This document shows, one piece after another, positions 1-7,910 of a stretch of DNA of 64,000 nt; position 1 is the first letter of the stretch, and each line of letters begins with the position of its first letter. The position numbers were made by a program, and so were the translations under genes. Under the pieces are notes generated by a model that worked only from the letters and a program-made list of their open reading frames with translations, searched no databases and was not told the DNA's origin. This DNA is from Mesonia algae (GTDB lineage: Bacteria; Bacteroidota; Bacteroidia; Flavobacteriales; Flavobacteriaceae): positions 186,001-250,000 of the forward strand of contig NZ_QKYV01000002.1 in the NCBI RefSeq assembly GCF_003253545.1. The letters are read 5' to 3'.

Positions 1-674
1 ATAATATGACTTTTGTTCAAGGAGCAGCTTCATTTGAGACCGCTTTGTTAGATGCTTTTTTACAATCCATCTCTTCTAAAAATAGACATTTATTAGTAGG
101 CGGAGTAGATGAAATATCTAAGTATTCGAATGAATTACACCAATTAGACGGTCAGTTAAAAACCGAACAAGAAATATGTAATTTTAACTTATTAGATTAT
201 GCTTCTACTGGAAGTATTAGTGGGGAAGGAGCTTCATTTTTTGTAGTCTCTGGGGAGAAAAGTGAACCTAGTTATGCTTCCGTAAAGGATATTGAAACCT
301 ATAATCAATTAGATAAAGAAGGTCTCAAAAATAAAGCTCTTAATTTCTTAAAGAAAAACGAATTAAGTACAGATGATATAGACGTTTTTATTTGTGGAAA
401 CAACGGCGATGTTAATTATGATGACTTTTACCATAGTTTACAATCCGATATTTTCTCTCAAATTCCGCAACTTTACTACAAACATTTAGTGGGAGAATTT
501 TATACGTCAAGCGGATTTGCCTTTTGGTTAGCTTGTAAAATATTAAGATTACAAGAAATTCCAGAAATCTGTCAGTTAAATAATTTCAAACCTAATTCAT
601 CTATCAAAACGATATTGCTTTATAATCAATATAAAGGTAGAGATCATAGTTTTATATTATTGCAAGCATGCTAA
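1..674 (+). CDS. Beta-ketoacyl synthase-like protein (chain-length-factor type), 5' truncated by window edge
   Basis: Only the C-terminal part is present; the frame is open to base 1 (an Asn codon precedes the first Met), so the start lies outside the window. The sequence keeps ketosynthase C-domain features such as SGEGASFFVVSG. Where an active ketosynthase has the first catalytic His (AHGTGT) this protein has CGNNGDVNYDD, and where it has the second (GHTLGAAG-like) it has GEFYTSSG. Both histidines are therefore absent, as in chain-length factors; the Cys region is not visible. In aryl-polyene clusters ApeO and ApeC form such a ketosynthase/chain-length-factor pair, and I infer this is the ApeC-like partner. 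It overlaps the next gene by 7 bases. Confidence 0.75.
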   Translation, partial: NMTFVQGAASFETALLDAFLQSISSKNRHLLVGGVDEISKYSNELHQLDGQLKTEQEICNFNLLDYASTGSISGEGASFFVVSGEKSEPSYASVKDIETYNQLDKEGLKNKALNFLKKNELSTDDIDVFICGNNGDVNYDDFYHSLQSDIFSQIPQLYYKHLVGEFYTSSGFAFWLACKILRLQEIPEICQLNNFKPNSSIKTILLYNQYKGRDHSFILLQAC

Positions 675-1438
675 AGTTTAAAAATGTAAATATTACATTT
701 TTTCTTTTAGGTATTCTTATTATTATGGGAATCGAAAAAGGATTTTTCCCTATTTATTCCGTTTTAATTGTAGGCGGAATTTGGTTGTTGATCACAAGTA
801 TTGGTGCCACCAACGTGCGTATGAATTATTTCTATTCTGCATGGCATTTTAAGCGAAACTCAAAAAAACAAATAGCCTTAACTTTTGATGATGGTCCTAC
901 TGAAAATACATTACAAATATTAGAGCTTTTAAAAAAGTATAATGCTAAAGCTACTTTTTTTTGCATTGGCCATCGGGTAGACGAAAATCCTTCTATTGCA
1001 AACAAAATAATTGAGGATGGTCATACGATAGCCAATCATACTTATTCACACGCTAAGAACATTGGGTTTTTTAGTACAAAAACAATGATACAAGAAATGG
1101 AATCTTGTAATCGAGCTATCATTGCTGCTACAGGAAAATCTCCTGTTTTTTTTAGGTCTCCATTCGGGATTAGTAATCCTAAGATTAAACGAGCTTTACT
1201 TAAAACTGAAATGCAGCCCATAGGTTGGAGTTTACGTTCTTTTGATGCATTGTTAACTTCAAAAAATACAATTTATAAGAATATCGTTAGGCAAATAAAA
1301 CCCGGTTCTGTTATTTTGTTGCACGACGATCGAGAATTAACACAAGAGGTTTTGGAGCAGTTATTGCTATTCTTAAATGAAAAAAAATATAATTTAGTAA
1401 CCATAGATCAATTATTTAAAAGCAATGCGTATCGCTAA
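668..1438 (+). CDS. Polysaccharide deacetylase (NodB/CE4 fold) membrane protein
   Basis: The protein has 256 residues. Two hydrophobic segments lie at about 8-22 and 28-47, followed by a complete NodB domain. Visible motifs are TFDDGP (72-77), HTYSH (124-128), RSPFG (163-167) and LLHD (217-220), so the metal-binding Asp-His-His triad and catalytic Asp are present. CE4 enzymes remove N- or O-acetyl groups from carbohydrates, but proteins of this family are regular members of flexirubin/aryl-polyene operons, where the substrate is not known to me. It starts inside the preceding ketosynthase gene and ends inside the lolA-like gene, so the three are probably translated together. The fold is sure; the substrate is unknown. 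Confidence 0.85.
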   Translation: MLKFKNVNITFFLLGILIIMGIEKGFFPIYSVLIVGGIWLLITSIGATNVRMNYFYSAWHFKRNSKKQIALTFDDGPTENTLQILELLKKYNAKATFFCIGHRVDENPSIANKIIEDGHTIANHTYSHAKNIGFFSTKTMIQEMESCNRAIIAATGKSPVFFRSPFGISNPKIKRALLKTEMQPIGWSLRSFDALLTSKNTIYKNIVRQIKPGSVILLHDDRELTQEVLEQLLLFLNEKKYNLVTIDQLFKSNAYR

Positions 1439-2054
1439 ATCTACCTTCCTACTTTTATTTTTCGTTTGTTATTGGAGTTGGGCGCAAGAACCATTAAATC
1501 CACAAGAAGAAGAAACTTTTATAAATAATGTAGAAGCATTTTCTCAAGAAACCAAAACGCTTAAAGGAAATTTTATCCAAACAAAAGAATTAAGTTTTGT
1601 CGAAAAAAGTATAAAATCTAATGGGGATTTTTATTATAAATCTCCTAATTTGGTGAAATGGGAGTATAAAACACCTTATTTATACAGTGTAATTTTTAAA
1701 AACGGAGAACTATTAATTAATGATGATGGTAAAAAACAACAAATAGATTTATCTTCTAATAAGCTATTTGAAAAATTAAGCGATCTAATTGCTAATAGTA
1801 TAAATGGCAAAATGCTTTTAGATGAAGGTTTTTCTACACATTTTGTAAAACAAAATGGTATTGTATTAGCGAAAATGATCCCCAAAGAAAAAGAGTTATC
1901 TGAATTTTTTAAAGCCATAGAACTCTATTTTAACACCAAGAATTATTTAGTAGAAAAAGTAAAACTGATTGAAAAATCTGGTGATTTCACTAGTATTGAA
2001 TTCACTAATTTAAAACATAATCCTTCCTTAGATGCGTCAGTTTTTACTCATTAG
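1425..2054 (+). CDS. LolA-like outer-membrane lipoprotein carrier protein
   Basis: This 209-residue protein starts with a signal peptide that ends near residue 20 (WSWAQ), so it is exported. The pattern FIQTKELSFVEKSIKSNGDFYYKSPNLVKWEY is characteristic of the LolA fold in shortened form: an early FxQ motif, then GxFYYKxPxxxxWEY (about residues 42-77). Instead of lipoprotein sorting in general, the operon position suggests a dedicated carrier that moves the lipid-like pigment or its lipid anchor across the periplasm, as proposed for LolA homologues in aryl-polyene clusters. That role is inference. It overlaps the deacetylase gene by 14 bases and the following lipoprotein gene by 23 bases. Confidence 0.8.
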   Translation: MRIAKSTFLLLFFVCYWSWAQEPLNPQEEETFINNVEAFSQETKTLKGNFIQTKELSFVEKSIKSNGDFYYKSPNLVKWEYKTPYLYSVIFKNGELLINDDGKKQQIDLSSNKLFEKLSDLIANSINGKMLLDEGFSTHFVKQNGIVLAKMIPKEKELSEFFKAIELYFNTKNYLVEKVKLIEKSGDFTSIEFTNLKHNPSLDASVFTH

Positions 2055-2643
2055 TGCTTTTTTTCTGTTTTTTTCTTGTGGCTTATCTACACTAAAAAAC
2101 TTAGAGGAAACTCAAATTAAAGACGCGCCCCAACAAATAGAAAACCCTTATTTTCAGAACTTAGAAGCATCAGTTTTTAAAAGTTCTATTAATGTTTACG
2201 GTAAAGAAGTAAGCGGTATTTTAATTATCAAAAAGCAAGAGAAAGATATTTCTAGATTGGCTTTTACAACAGAGTTTGGAAATACTCTTCTCGATATCAC
2301 GGTAATGCCAACGGGTTATATTAAAAATTTTGCCATTGCTCAACTCGATAAAAAAATAATTTTAAAGACTTTAGCGGCAGATATTAGAACCCTTACAGCT
2401 AGCGGATTAAAAGTGGAAAAAACTTTCCGTCAAGCGGAAAAAAAAGTATATCTCACCAAGTTAAATGATTATCAGCTATTTTATTATTGTGAAAACGGAA
2501 ACTTGAAAGAAATCATCAAAACCACTAAAACTAAAGAAAAATTAAAGATTCTATTTGAATTTGGTGAAGACGAGCAGGTAAAATTAATTAATTTAGCCCA
2601 TTCGGGAATCAAATTAAATATTCAGCTTACTCCAATCGAATAA
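2032..2643 (+). CDS. Outer-membrane lipoprotein of pigment operon, function unknown
   Basis: The 203-residue product has a classic lipoprotein signal: a hydrophobic stretch then FFSC with the acylated Cys at residue 16. The mature part is rich in beta-prone segments (VYGKEVSGILIIKKQ, RLAFTTEFGNTLLDITVMP) and ends in LAHSGIKLNIQLTPI, which resembles LolB-like or DUF3261-like lipoproteins that accompany LolA homologues in aryl-polyene clusters; I cannot confirm the family by eye. A LolA/LolB-like pair for delivering a lipid to the outer membrane is a reasonable inference. The ATG lies 23 bases inside the lolA-like gene, so translation is likely coupled. Confidence 0.7.
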   Translation: MRQFLLISAFFLFFSCGLSTLKNLEETQIKDAPQQIENPYFQNLEASVFKSSINVYGKEVSGILIIKKQEKDISRLAFTTEFGNTLLDITVMPTGYIKNFAIAQLDKKIILKTLAADIRTLTASGLKVEKTFRQAEKKVYLTKLNDYQLFYYCENGNLKEIIKTTKTKEKLKILFEFGEDEQVKLINLAHSGIKLNIQLTPIE

Positions 2644-2649
2644 TCATAT

Positions 2650-3015
2650 ATGCTGTTACATCAATTTACAAGCCTTATTTCAGAGCAAAAGGAAACAAAC
2701 AGTTTAACTTCTGTTTTAAAAATTAATGCTAATCATGAAATTTTCGAAGGTCATTTTCCGGGACAACCGGTAACACCTGGAGTAGTATTAATTCAGTTAT
2801 TTAAAGAAGAAGCAGAGCGTTTTTACAGCAAGTCCTTTAAAATAGAACAAACCAACCAGGCAAAGTTTTTGGCAGTGGTAAACCCACAAGAAAATAATGA
2901 AATAGAACTTCAATCTGTTTTTTTAGAAAAAGAAGACCAAATTCAACTTACAGGAAAAGCTCTTCAAAAAAATAATGTAGTACTTAAATTAAAACTCATT
3001 TTAAAACCTTTATAA
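2650..3015 (+). CDS. FabZ/ApeP-like hotdog-fold 3-hydroxyacyl-ACP dehydratase
   Basis: At 121 residues this is a single hotdog domain. It contains the FabZ signature GHFPGQPVTPGV (34-45), with the catalytic His at residue 35. In FabZ a Glu 14 residues later (E. coli His54/Glu68) completes the catalytic dyad; here the aligned residue 49 is Gln. Dehydration of 3-hydroxyacyl-ACP to build the conjugated polyene chain is the expected role in this operon, but the Gln could weaken or alter catalysis, or a partner subunit may supply the acid. It begins 6 bases after the lipoprotein gene and is followed 3 bases later by the glycosyltransferase gene. Confidence 0.8.
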   Translation: MLLHQFTSLISEQKETNSLTSVLKINANHEIFEGHFPGQPVTPGVVLIQLFKEEAERFYSKSFKIEQTNQAKFLAVVNPQENNEIELQSVFLEKEDQIQLTGKALQKNNVVLKLKLILKPL

Positions 3016-3018
3016 TCT

Positions 3019-4224
3019 ATGCCGTTGGCATCTTTACAATCGCAATTTGAGTTACATAAAGTAGCCGTTATTATACCTACCTATAATAATGAGCTTACTT
3101 TAGTACGCGTTTTAGAAGATGTTTTACGTTTTACTACACATATTATTATTGTAAACGACGGTTCTACCGATGCTACCTCTTCAATACTTTCTTCCTATAA
3201 GTTCTTAACTCAAATACATTTTACTAAAAATAAAGGTAAAGGTTTTGCTTTAAGACAAGCTTTTAAAAAAGCCGAAGTGTTGGGTTTTGAATACGGAATC
3301 ACCATAGATTCGGACGGGCAGCATTTTGCAGATGACCTTCCTGTTTTTATAAATGAATTAGAGAAAAATCATTTAAAAGATATTCTGCTGATTGGCTCTA
3401 GAACGATGACAGGACCAGAAATCCCTCAAAAAAGTAGCTTTGGTAATAAGTTTTCCAATTTTTGGTTTTGGATAGAAACAGGCATTAAATTAACTGATAC
3501 GCAATGTGGATACAGACTTTATCCCATTCGTCGTATGAATGAAATGCGTTTACTTACTTTTAAATTTGAACTCGAAATTGAAGCCATTGTAAAAGCTGCT
3601 TGGCGCGGAATTAAAGTGAAAAATGTTCCCGTAAAAGTTCTTTACGATCCGCAAGAAAGGGTCAGCCATTTTAGGCCATTTCAAGATTTTACCCGTATTA
3701 GTATTTTAAATACGTTTTTGGTTGCTGCCACTTTACTCTACATTTTACCCAAAAAAGGTTTTCAAGAAATAAAAAACACCAATAGTCAAAAACTTTCTCG
3801 TATTTGGAAAGAGAAAATTTTAAAAGTAAATGAATCACCTCAAAAGAAAGCATTAGCCATCTCATTAGGTGTTTTTATAGGTATAGCTCCGCTTTGGGGA
3901 TTTCAAACCCTACTGGTATTGTTTTTAGCACAAATAACCAAGCTTAATAAAGCACTAGCTTTTTTATTTTCTAATGTAAGTCTTCCACCATTCATCCCTT
4001 TTATTATTTTTATAAGTTATCAAATAGGAGCTTTGGTTCTAGGAAAACCATTAGAGGCTAACTTAGACAGCTTTGAGATAGAAAATGCATTAGATGTTTA
4101 TAGAAATGTAAAACAATATCTAATTGGAGCTACAGCTTTTGCTGCGATTAGTAGTATGTTGGTGGGAATTGTGTTTTATTTTATATTTTCGGTGCATCAA
4201 AATAAGCAAGCCAGAAGCCATTAA
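3019..4224 (+). CDS. GT2 glycosyltransferase fused to DUF2062
   Basis: The 401-residue protein has two parts. Residues about 15-240 are a family-2 glycosyltransferase: VAVIIPTYNN at 15-24, VNDGST, the metal-binding DSDGQH at 97-102, and a DTQCGYR acceptor-site motif at about 160-166. Residues about 270-395 are a DUF2062 membrane domain (SLGVFIGIAPLWGFQTLLVL, then NVSLPPFIPFIIFISYQIG). Family relatives resemble dolichyl-phosphate or undecaprenyl-phosphate sugar transferases; the acceptor here is unknown. In proteobacterial aryl-polyene clusters the GT2 domain is instead fused to an acyltransferase, which here sits on the next gene. The stop codon shares one base with the following ATG. Confidence 0.88.
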   Translation: MPLASLQSQFELHKVAVIIPTYNNELTLVRVLEDVLRFTTHIIIVNDGSTDATSSILSSYKFLTQIHFTKNKGKGFALRQAFKKAEVLGFEYGITIDSDGQHFADDLPVFINELEKNHLKDILLIGSRTMTGPEIPQKSSFGNKFSNFWFWIETGIKLTDTQCGYRLYPIRRMNEMRLLTFKFELEIEAIVKAAWRGIKVKNVPVKVLYDPQERVSHFRPFQDFTRISILNTFLVAATLLYILPKKGFQEIKNTNSQKLSRIWKEKILKVNESPQKKALAISLGVFIGIAPLWGFQTLLVLFLAQITKLNKALAFLFSNVSLPPFIPFIIFISYQIGALVLGKPLEANLDSFEIENALDVYRNVKQYLIGATAFAAISSMLVGIVFYFIFSVHQNKQARSH

Positions 4225-7200
4225 TGTCAACCTTTTTACTTCACATTTCAAAGTTTTTTCAAAGACACACGTGGTGGTCTTGGCTAATTATTGCTTGCAT
4301 TCTTACCGTAAGTTTGACTTTAGCGAGTCGAATGAAATTTAAGGAGGATATCAATCAACTTATTCCTAAAAGTGAACAGTCTTTAATTACTCAAGAAGTA
4401 TTAAAGACCGTAGATTTTACCGATAAGATTATTGTAAATATTGGTGTAGAAGAAGGGGGGAATGAAGATAAATTGGTCGCTTTCGCGGAAAATTTTTTAG
4501 AAAAGCTTCAAGATAGTACTGCTTTTGAAATTAAAAAGGTACAAGGAAAAGTAGCTGAAGAAGATATGCTACAAACCTATGATTTTATTTATGAGCATTT
4601 ACCTCTTTTTTTGAACGAAAGAGATTATAAGACCATAGAGAAAAAATTACATCAAGATTCTATAGCACAAATTGTAAAGTCGAGTTATAAGAGTTTAATT
4701 TCTCCTGCAGGATTAATTACCAAACAGTATATTATTAAGGACCCTTTACAATTAACTAGTCTGGGTCTAGAAAAATTAAAGCGTCTCCAAGTAGGTGATG
4801 ATTTTGATCTTTATAAAGGGTTTTTATTGACCAATAACCGAAAGAACATACTTTTATTCATCAGTTCTAAATTTAAGACGTCTAATTCCGCGAAAAGCGA
4901 AATTTTAAGTGAAAATTTATATACAATTGTAAATGAACTAAATGAGAATTCTCCAGATGTAGAAGCAAATCTTTTGGGATCTATGCTTTATGCTGTGGCC
5001 AATGCCAAGCAAATAAAACAAGATATACAATATACAATTAGTTTTGCCTTAGTATTATTGTTAGTTATTCTTATATCCTTTTATAAAAAAATATATATAC
5101 CTCTTATTTTATTTATCCCCACTTTAATTGGAGCTACTGTGGCTATTGGAGTTTTAGCTCTATTTAAAACTCAAGTTTCATTAATTTCACTAGGTATTGG
5201 CTCTATTTTACTAGGAATTACGTTAGATTATGCTTTACATACCCTTACGCATAGTCGGGAGAGTTTGACCATAAAAGAACTTTACAAACAAATTTCTCCT
5301 TCTATTTTAGTAAGTAGTTTTACTACGGCAACTGCTTTTTTTTGTTTGTTCTTTGTGAAAAGTGAAGCTTTAAAAGATCTAGGACTTTTTGCAGCTATAA
5401 GTGTGATTGTTGCTGCATTTTCTGCTTTGATCGTTATTCCGCAATTATATAAACCACAGAAAAATAATAAAAGCCACCAGACTTGGCTAGATAGGTTTTC
5501 TAAAATTTCTATAGAAGAAAATAAATGGCTCGTTGGAGGAGTCGTAGTTATATTTATTATTGGCTTGTTTTTCTTTCAAAAAGTAGGGTTTGATGAAGAT
5601 CTTTCACATTTAAATTATCAGCCAGAAGTTCTAGCTAAAGCGGAAGCAAAACTACAAGAAACAGCACAAACTTCCTTGAAATCTCTTTACGTGGTTTCTT
5701 ATGCCGAAGAAATTGAAGGTGCGTTGCAAACCAATCATAAGTTATTTGAAAAGCTCCAAACTTTAGAAAAAAAGAATGAGATAGAGCGTTTTAGCAGTCT
5801 TGGCGGAATTGTACTTTCTGATGAAGATCAACAACGAAAAATAAATACTTGGAAAACTTTCTGGAATGCGAATCGAGTAGATTCACTTCAAATGAATTTT
5901 AAGAAAGCAGGAGGAGAAGTTGGATTTAAGGAAGATACTTTTAATAATTTTTACAACACTGTAAATAAAGAATATAAGTCCATTTACTTAAATGAATACC
6001 AAAAGGTTAGTAATTTATTTATTGATGAATTTTTAACCACTGCTAAAGATGAGAAATTAAGCACTGTTCTATCTATAGTTCAAGTAAATGAAACACAGCG
6101 CGAGGCTTTTACTAATTTTATAGAAAAGGAAAATGGGGTATTGGCAATTGATAAAAAAGCACTTAATGAATCTTTATTAGGAACTTTACAATCTGACTTT
6201 AGTAAACTCATAAGCTATTCATTTGTGGCCATTTTTATTATTCTATGGCTTGCTTTTAGACAAATTGAATTAGTGGTTATTACACTCATTCCTATTGCGA
6301 TTACCTGGGTTATCTCTCTTTTTTGTATGTATATGTTAAGTATTCCTTTTAATATTCTTAATATTATTATCTCCACTTTTATTTTTGGGCTAGGAATAGA
6401 TTACAGTATTTTTATTACTAATGGGTTACAACATCAATATCTAGATAATCAACCCAAATTAGCTACGTATAGGAGCTCTATTGTCTTATCAGTAATTACC
6501 ACACTCTTAGGGATGGGAGTACTAATTTTTGCAAAACACCCCGCTTTAATTTCAATTGCAACCGTTTCTATAATTGGAGTGCTAACAGCGGCTTTAGTAT
6601 CTTTTACTTTACAACCTTGGTTATTTAAGTGGGCGATTACCAATCGTGCTAAAAAAGGTTTAGCTCCTTTACAACTCCAAAATTTTGTAATGACTTCTTT
6701 AGGTTTTATATATTTTGGCGTAGGAGCTTTTATGGTGAGTACCTTAAGCTTTATATTACTACCCATTTTACCATTCCGTAAAGAAAAAAAGATGAGATAT
6801 TTTCATCAAATCATTTCTTCTTTAATGGGATCTGTATTGGCAACAAACCCATTTGTAAAGAAAACAAGTTTAAATTTTTCTGAAGATATTTGGGCAAAAC
6901 CAAGTATTCTTATTGCCAACCACTCTTCATTTTTAGATATACTATCTTTAGGAAAATTAAACCCTAAGCTTATATTTTTGGTAAATGACTGGGTATATAA
7001 TTCTCCTGTTTTTGGGAAAGCAGTTAAATTAGCAGGCTTTTACCCAGTGAGTAATGGTATTGATGACGGCATAGCTCATTTACAACATAAAGTAGATGAG
7101 GGATACTCTTTGGTTGCTTTTCCTGAAGGAAGCAGATCTTTAAACAATAAAATAAATAGGTTTCATAAAGGTTCTTTTTACTTGGCTGAAAAGCTTCAAA

Positions 7201-7910
7201 TCCCTATTACACCCATTTTAATTCACGGAACTTCAGAAGTGCTTCCTAAAGGGGATTTTATTATTAATAATGGAAAGATTACTTTAAAATGTTTATCACA
7301 AATAGATCCTAAATCTTCAAGTTTTGGTACAGGTTATAGAGAACAATGCAAATCTATTAGTACTTATTTCCGTAAAGAATACCAAAAACTAAAAGATCGT
7401 GTGGAACAGGAGGGGTATTTTAAAAACTACTTACTTTCTAATTATCGCTATACGTCTTTGTATCAAAAAATGAAAAAAGAATATGTAGCTAATATAGATG
7501 CACATCTTAAAATTTCTTATAATTTACAAGAGGTAAAACAATTGGTTATCTGGGATTCTTCTTATGGAATGTGGTCTTTTTACCACCAAATTAGACATCC
7601 TTATATAAAGGTTAATGCAGTTTTCGCTACTACTGAAGAAAAACAAATTACTGCTGCAAGAAGATCTGAAAAACATTTAAAAGTCAAATTATTTAATTTT
7701 GCTCAATTTGAGTGGGAAAAAGCAACACATCTTCTCATTGATGGAAATCAACTTGCTAAAACTCCTGTAGAAAAGTCAAAAAATTTACAAGTTATTTATG
7801 TGATGGTAGATAAAGAAACCGACTTTAAAGAATTTAGTGGGTTTACTTTACATAAAAAAGAAGAAGGATTGTTAATTTTGATGCGAGAAAAAGGATTACA
7901 TGAAGAATGA
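4224..7910 (+). CDS. MMPL/RND-family exporter fused to a PlsC-type acyltransferase and a Rossmann-like tail
   Basis: The product has 1228 residues. Residues 1-850 form an MMPL/RND-type pump: an N-terminal membrane anchor (about 18-36), a periplasmic loop, a block of membrane helices (about 265-420), a second periplasmic loop, and a second block (about 650-800 and 825-850). A complete 1-acylglycerol-phosphate-type acyltransferase follows: NHSSFLD with the HX4D motif near residue 900 and FPEGSRS near 965. The final 150 residues (from about 1080) look like a degenerate methyltransferase-like Rossmann fold (LVIWDSSYGMWSFYHQI). In known aryl-polyene systems exporter and acyltransferase are separate modules. 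A role in acylating and moving the product or its lipid carrier is inference. Confidence 0.88.
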   Translation: MSTFLLHISKFFQRHTWWSWLIIACILTVSLTLASRMKFKEDINQLIPKSEQSLITQEVLKTVDFTDKIIVNIGVEEGGNEDKLVAFAENFLEKLQDSTAFEIKKVQGKVAEEDMLQTYDFIYEHLPLFLNERDYKTIEKKLHQDSIAQIVKSSYKSLISPAGLITKQYIIKDPLQLTSLGLEKLKRLQVGDDFDLYKGFLLTNNRKNILLFISSKFKTSNSAKSEILSENLYTIVNELNENSPDVEANLLGSMLYAVANAKQIKQDIQYTISFALVLLLVILISFYKKIYIPLILFIPTLIGATVAIGVLALFKTQVSLISLGIGSILLGITLDYALHTLTHSRESLTIKELYKQISPSILVSSFTTATAFFCLFFVKSEALKDLGLFAAISVIVAAFSALIVIPQLYKPQKNNKSHQTWLDRFSKISIEENKWLVGGVVVIFIIGLFFFQKVGFDEDLSHLNYQPEVLAKAEAKLQETAQTSLKSLYVVSYAEEIEGALQTNHKLFEKLQTLEKKNEIERFSSLGGIVLSDEDQQRKINTWKTFWNANRVDSLQMNFKKAGGEVGFKEDTFNNFYNTVNKEYKSIYLNEYQKVSNLFIDEFLTTAKDEKLSTVLSIVQVNETQREAFTNFIEKENGVLAIDKKALNESLLGTLQSDFSKLISYSFVAIFIILWLAFRQIELVVITLIPIAITWVISLFCMYMLSIPFNILNIIISTFIFGLGIDYSIFITNGLQHQYLDNQPKLATYRSSIVLSVITTLLGMGVLIFAKHPALISIATVSIIGVLTAALVSFTLQPWLFKWAITNRAKKGLAPLQLQNFVMTSLGFIYFGVGAFMVSTLSFILLPILPFRKEKKMRYFHQIISSLMGSVLATNPFVKKTSLNFSEDIWAKPSILIANHSSFLDILSLGKLNPKLIFLVNDWVYNSPVFGKAVKLAGFYPVSNGIDDGIAHLQHKVDEGYSLVAFPEGSRSLNNKINRFHKGSFYLAEKLQIPITPILIHGTSEVLPKGDFIINNGKITLKCLSQIDPKSSSFGTGYREQCKSISTYFRKEYQKLKDRVEQEGYFKNYLLSNYRYTSLYQKMKKEYVANIDAHLKISYNLQEVKQLVIWDSSYGMWSFYHQIRHPYIKVNAVFATTEEKQITAARRSEKHLKVKLFNFAQFEWEKATHLLIDGNQLAKTPVEKSKNLQVIYVMVDKETDFKEFSGFTLHKKEEGLLILMREKGLHEE

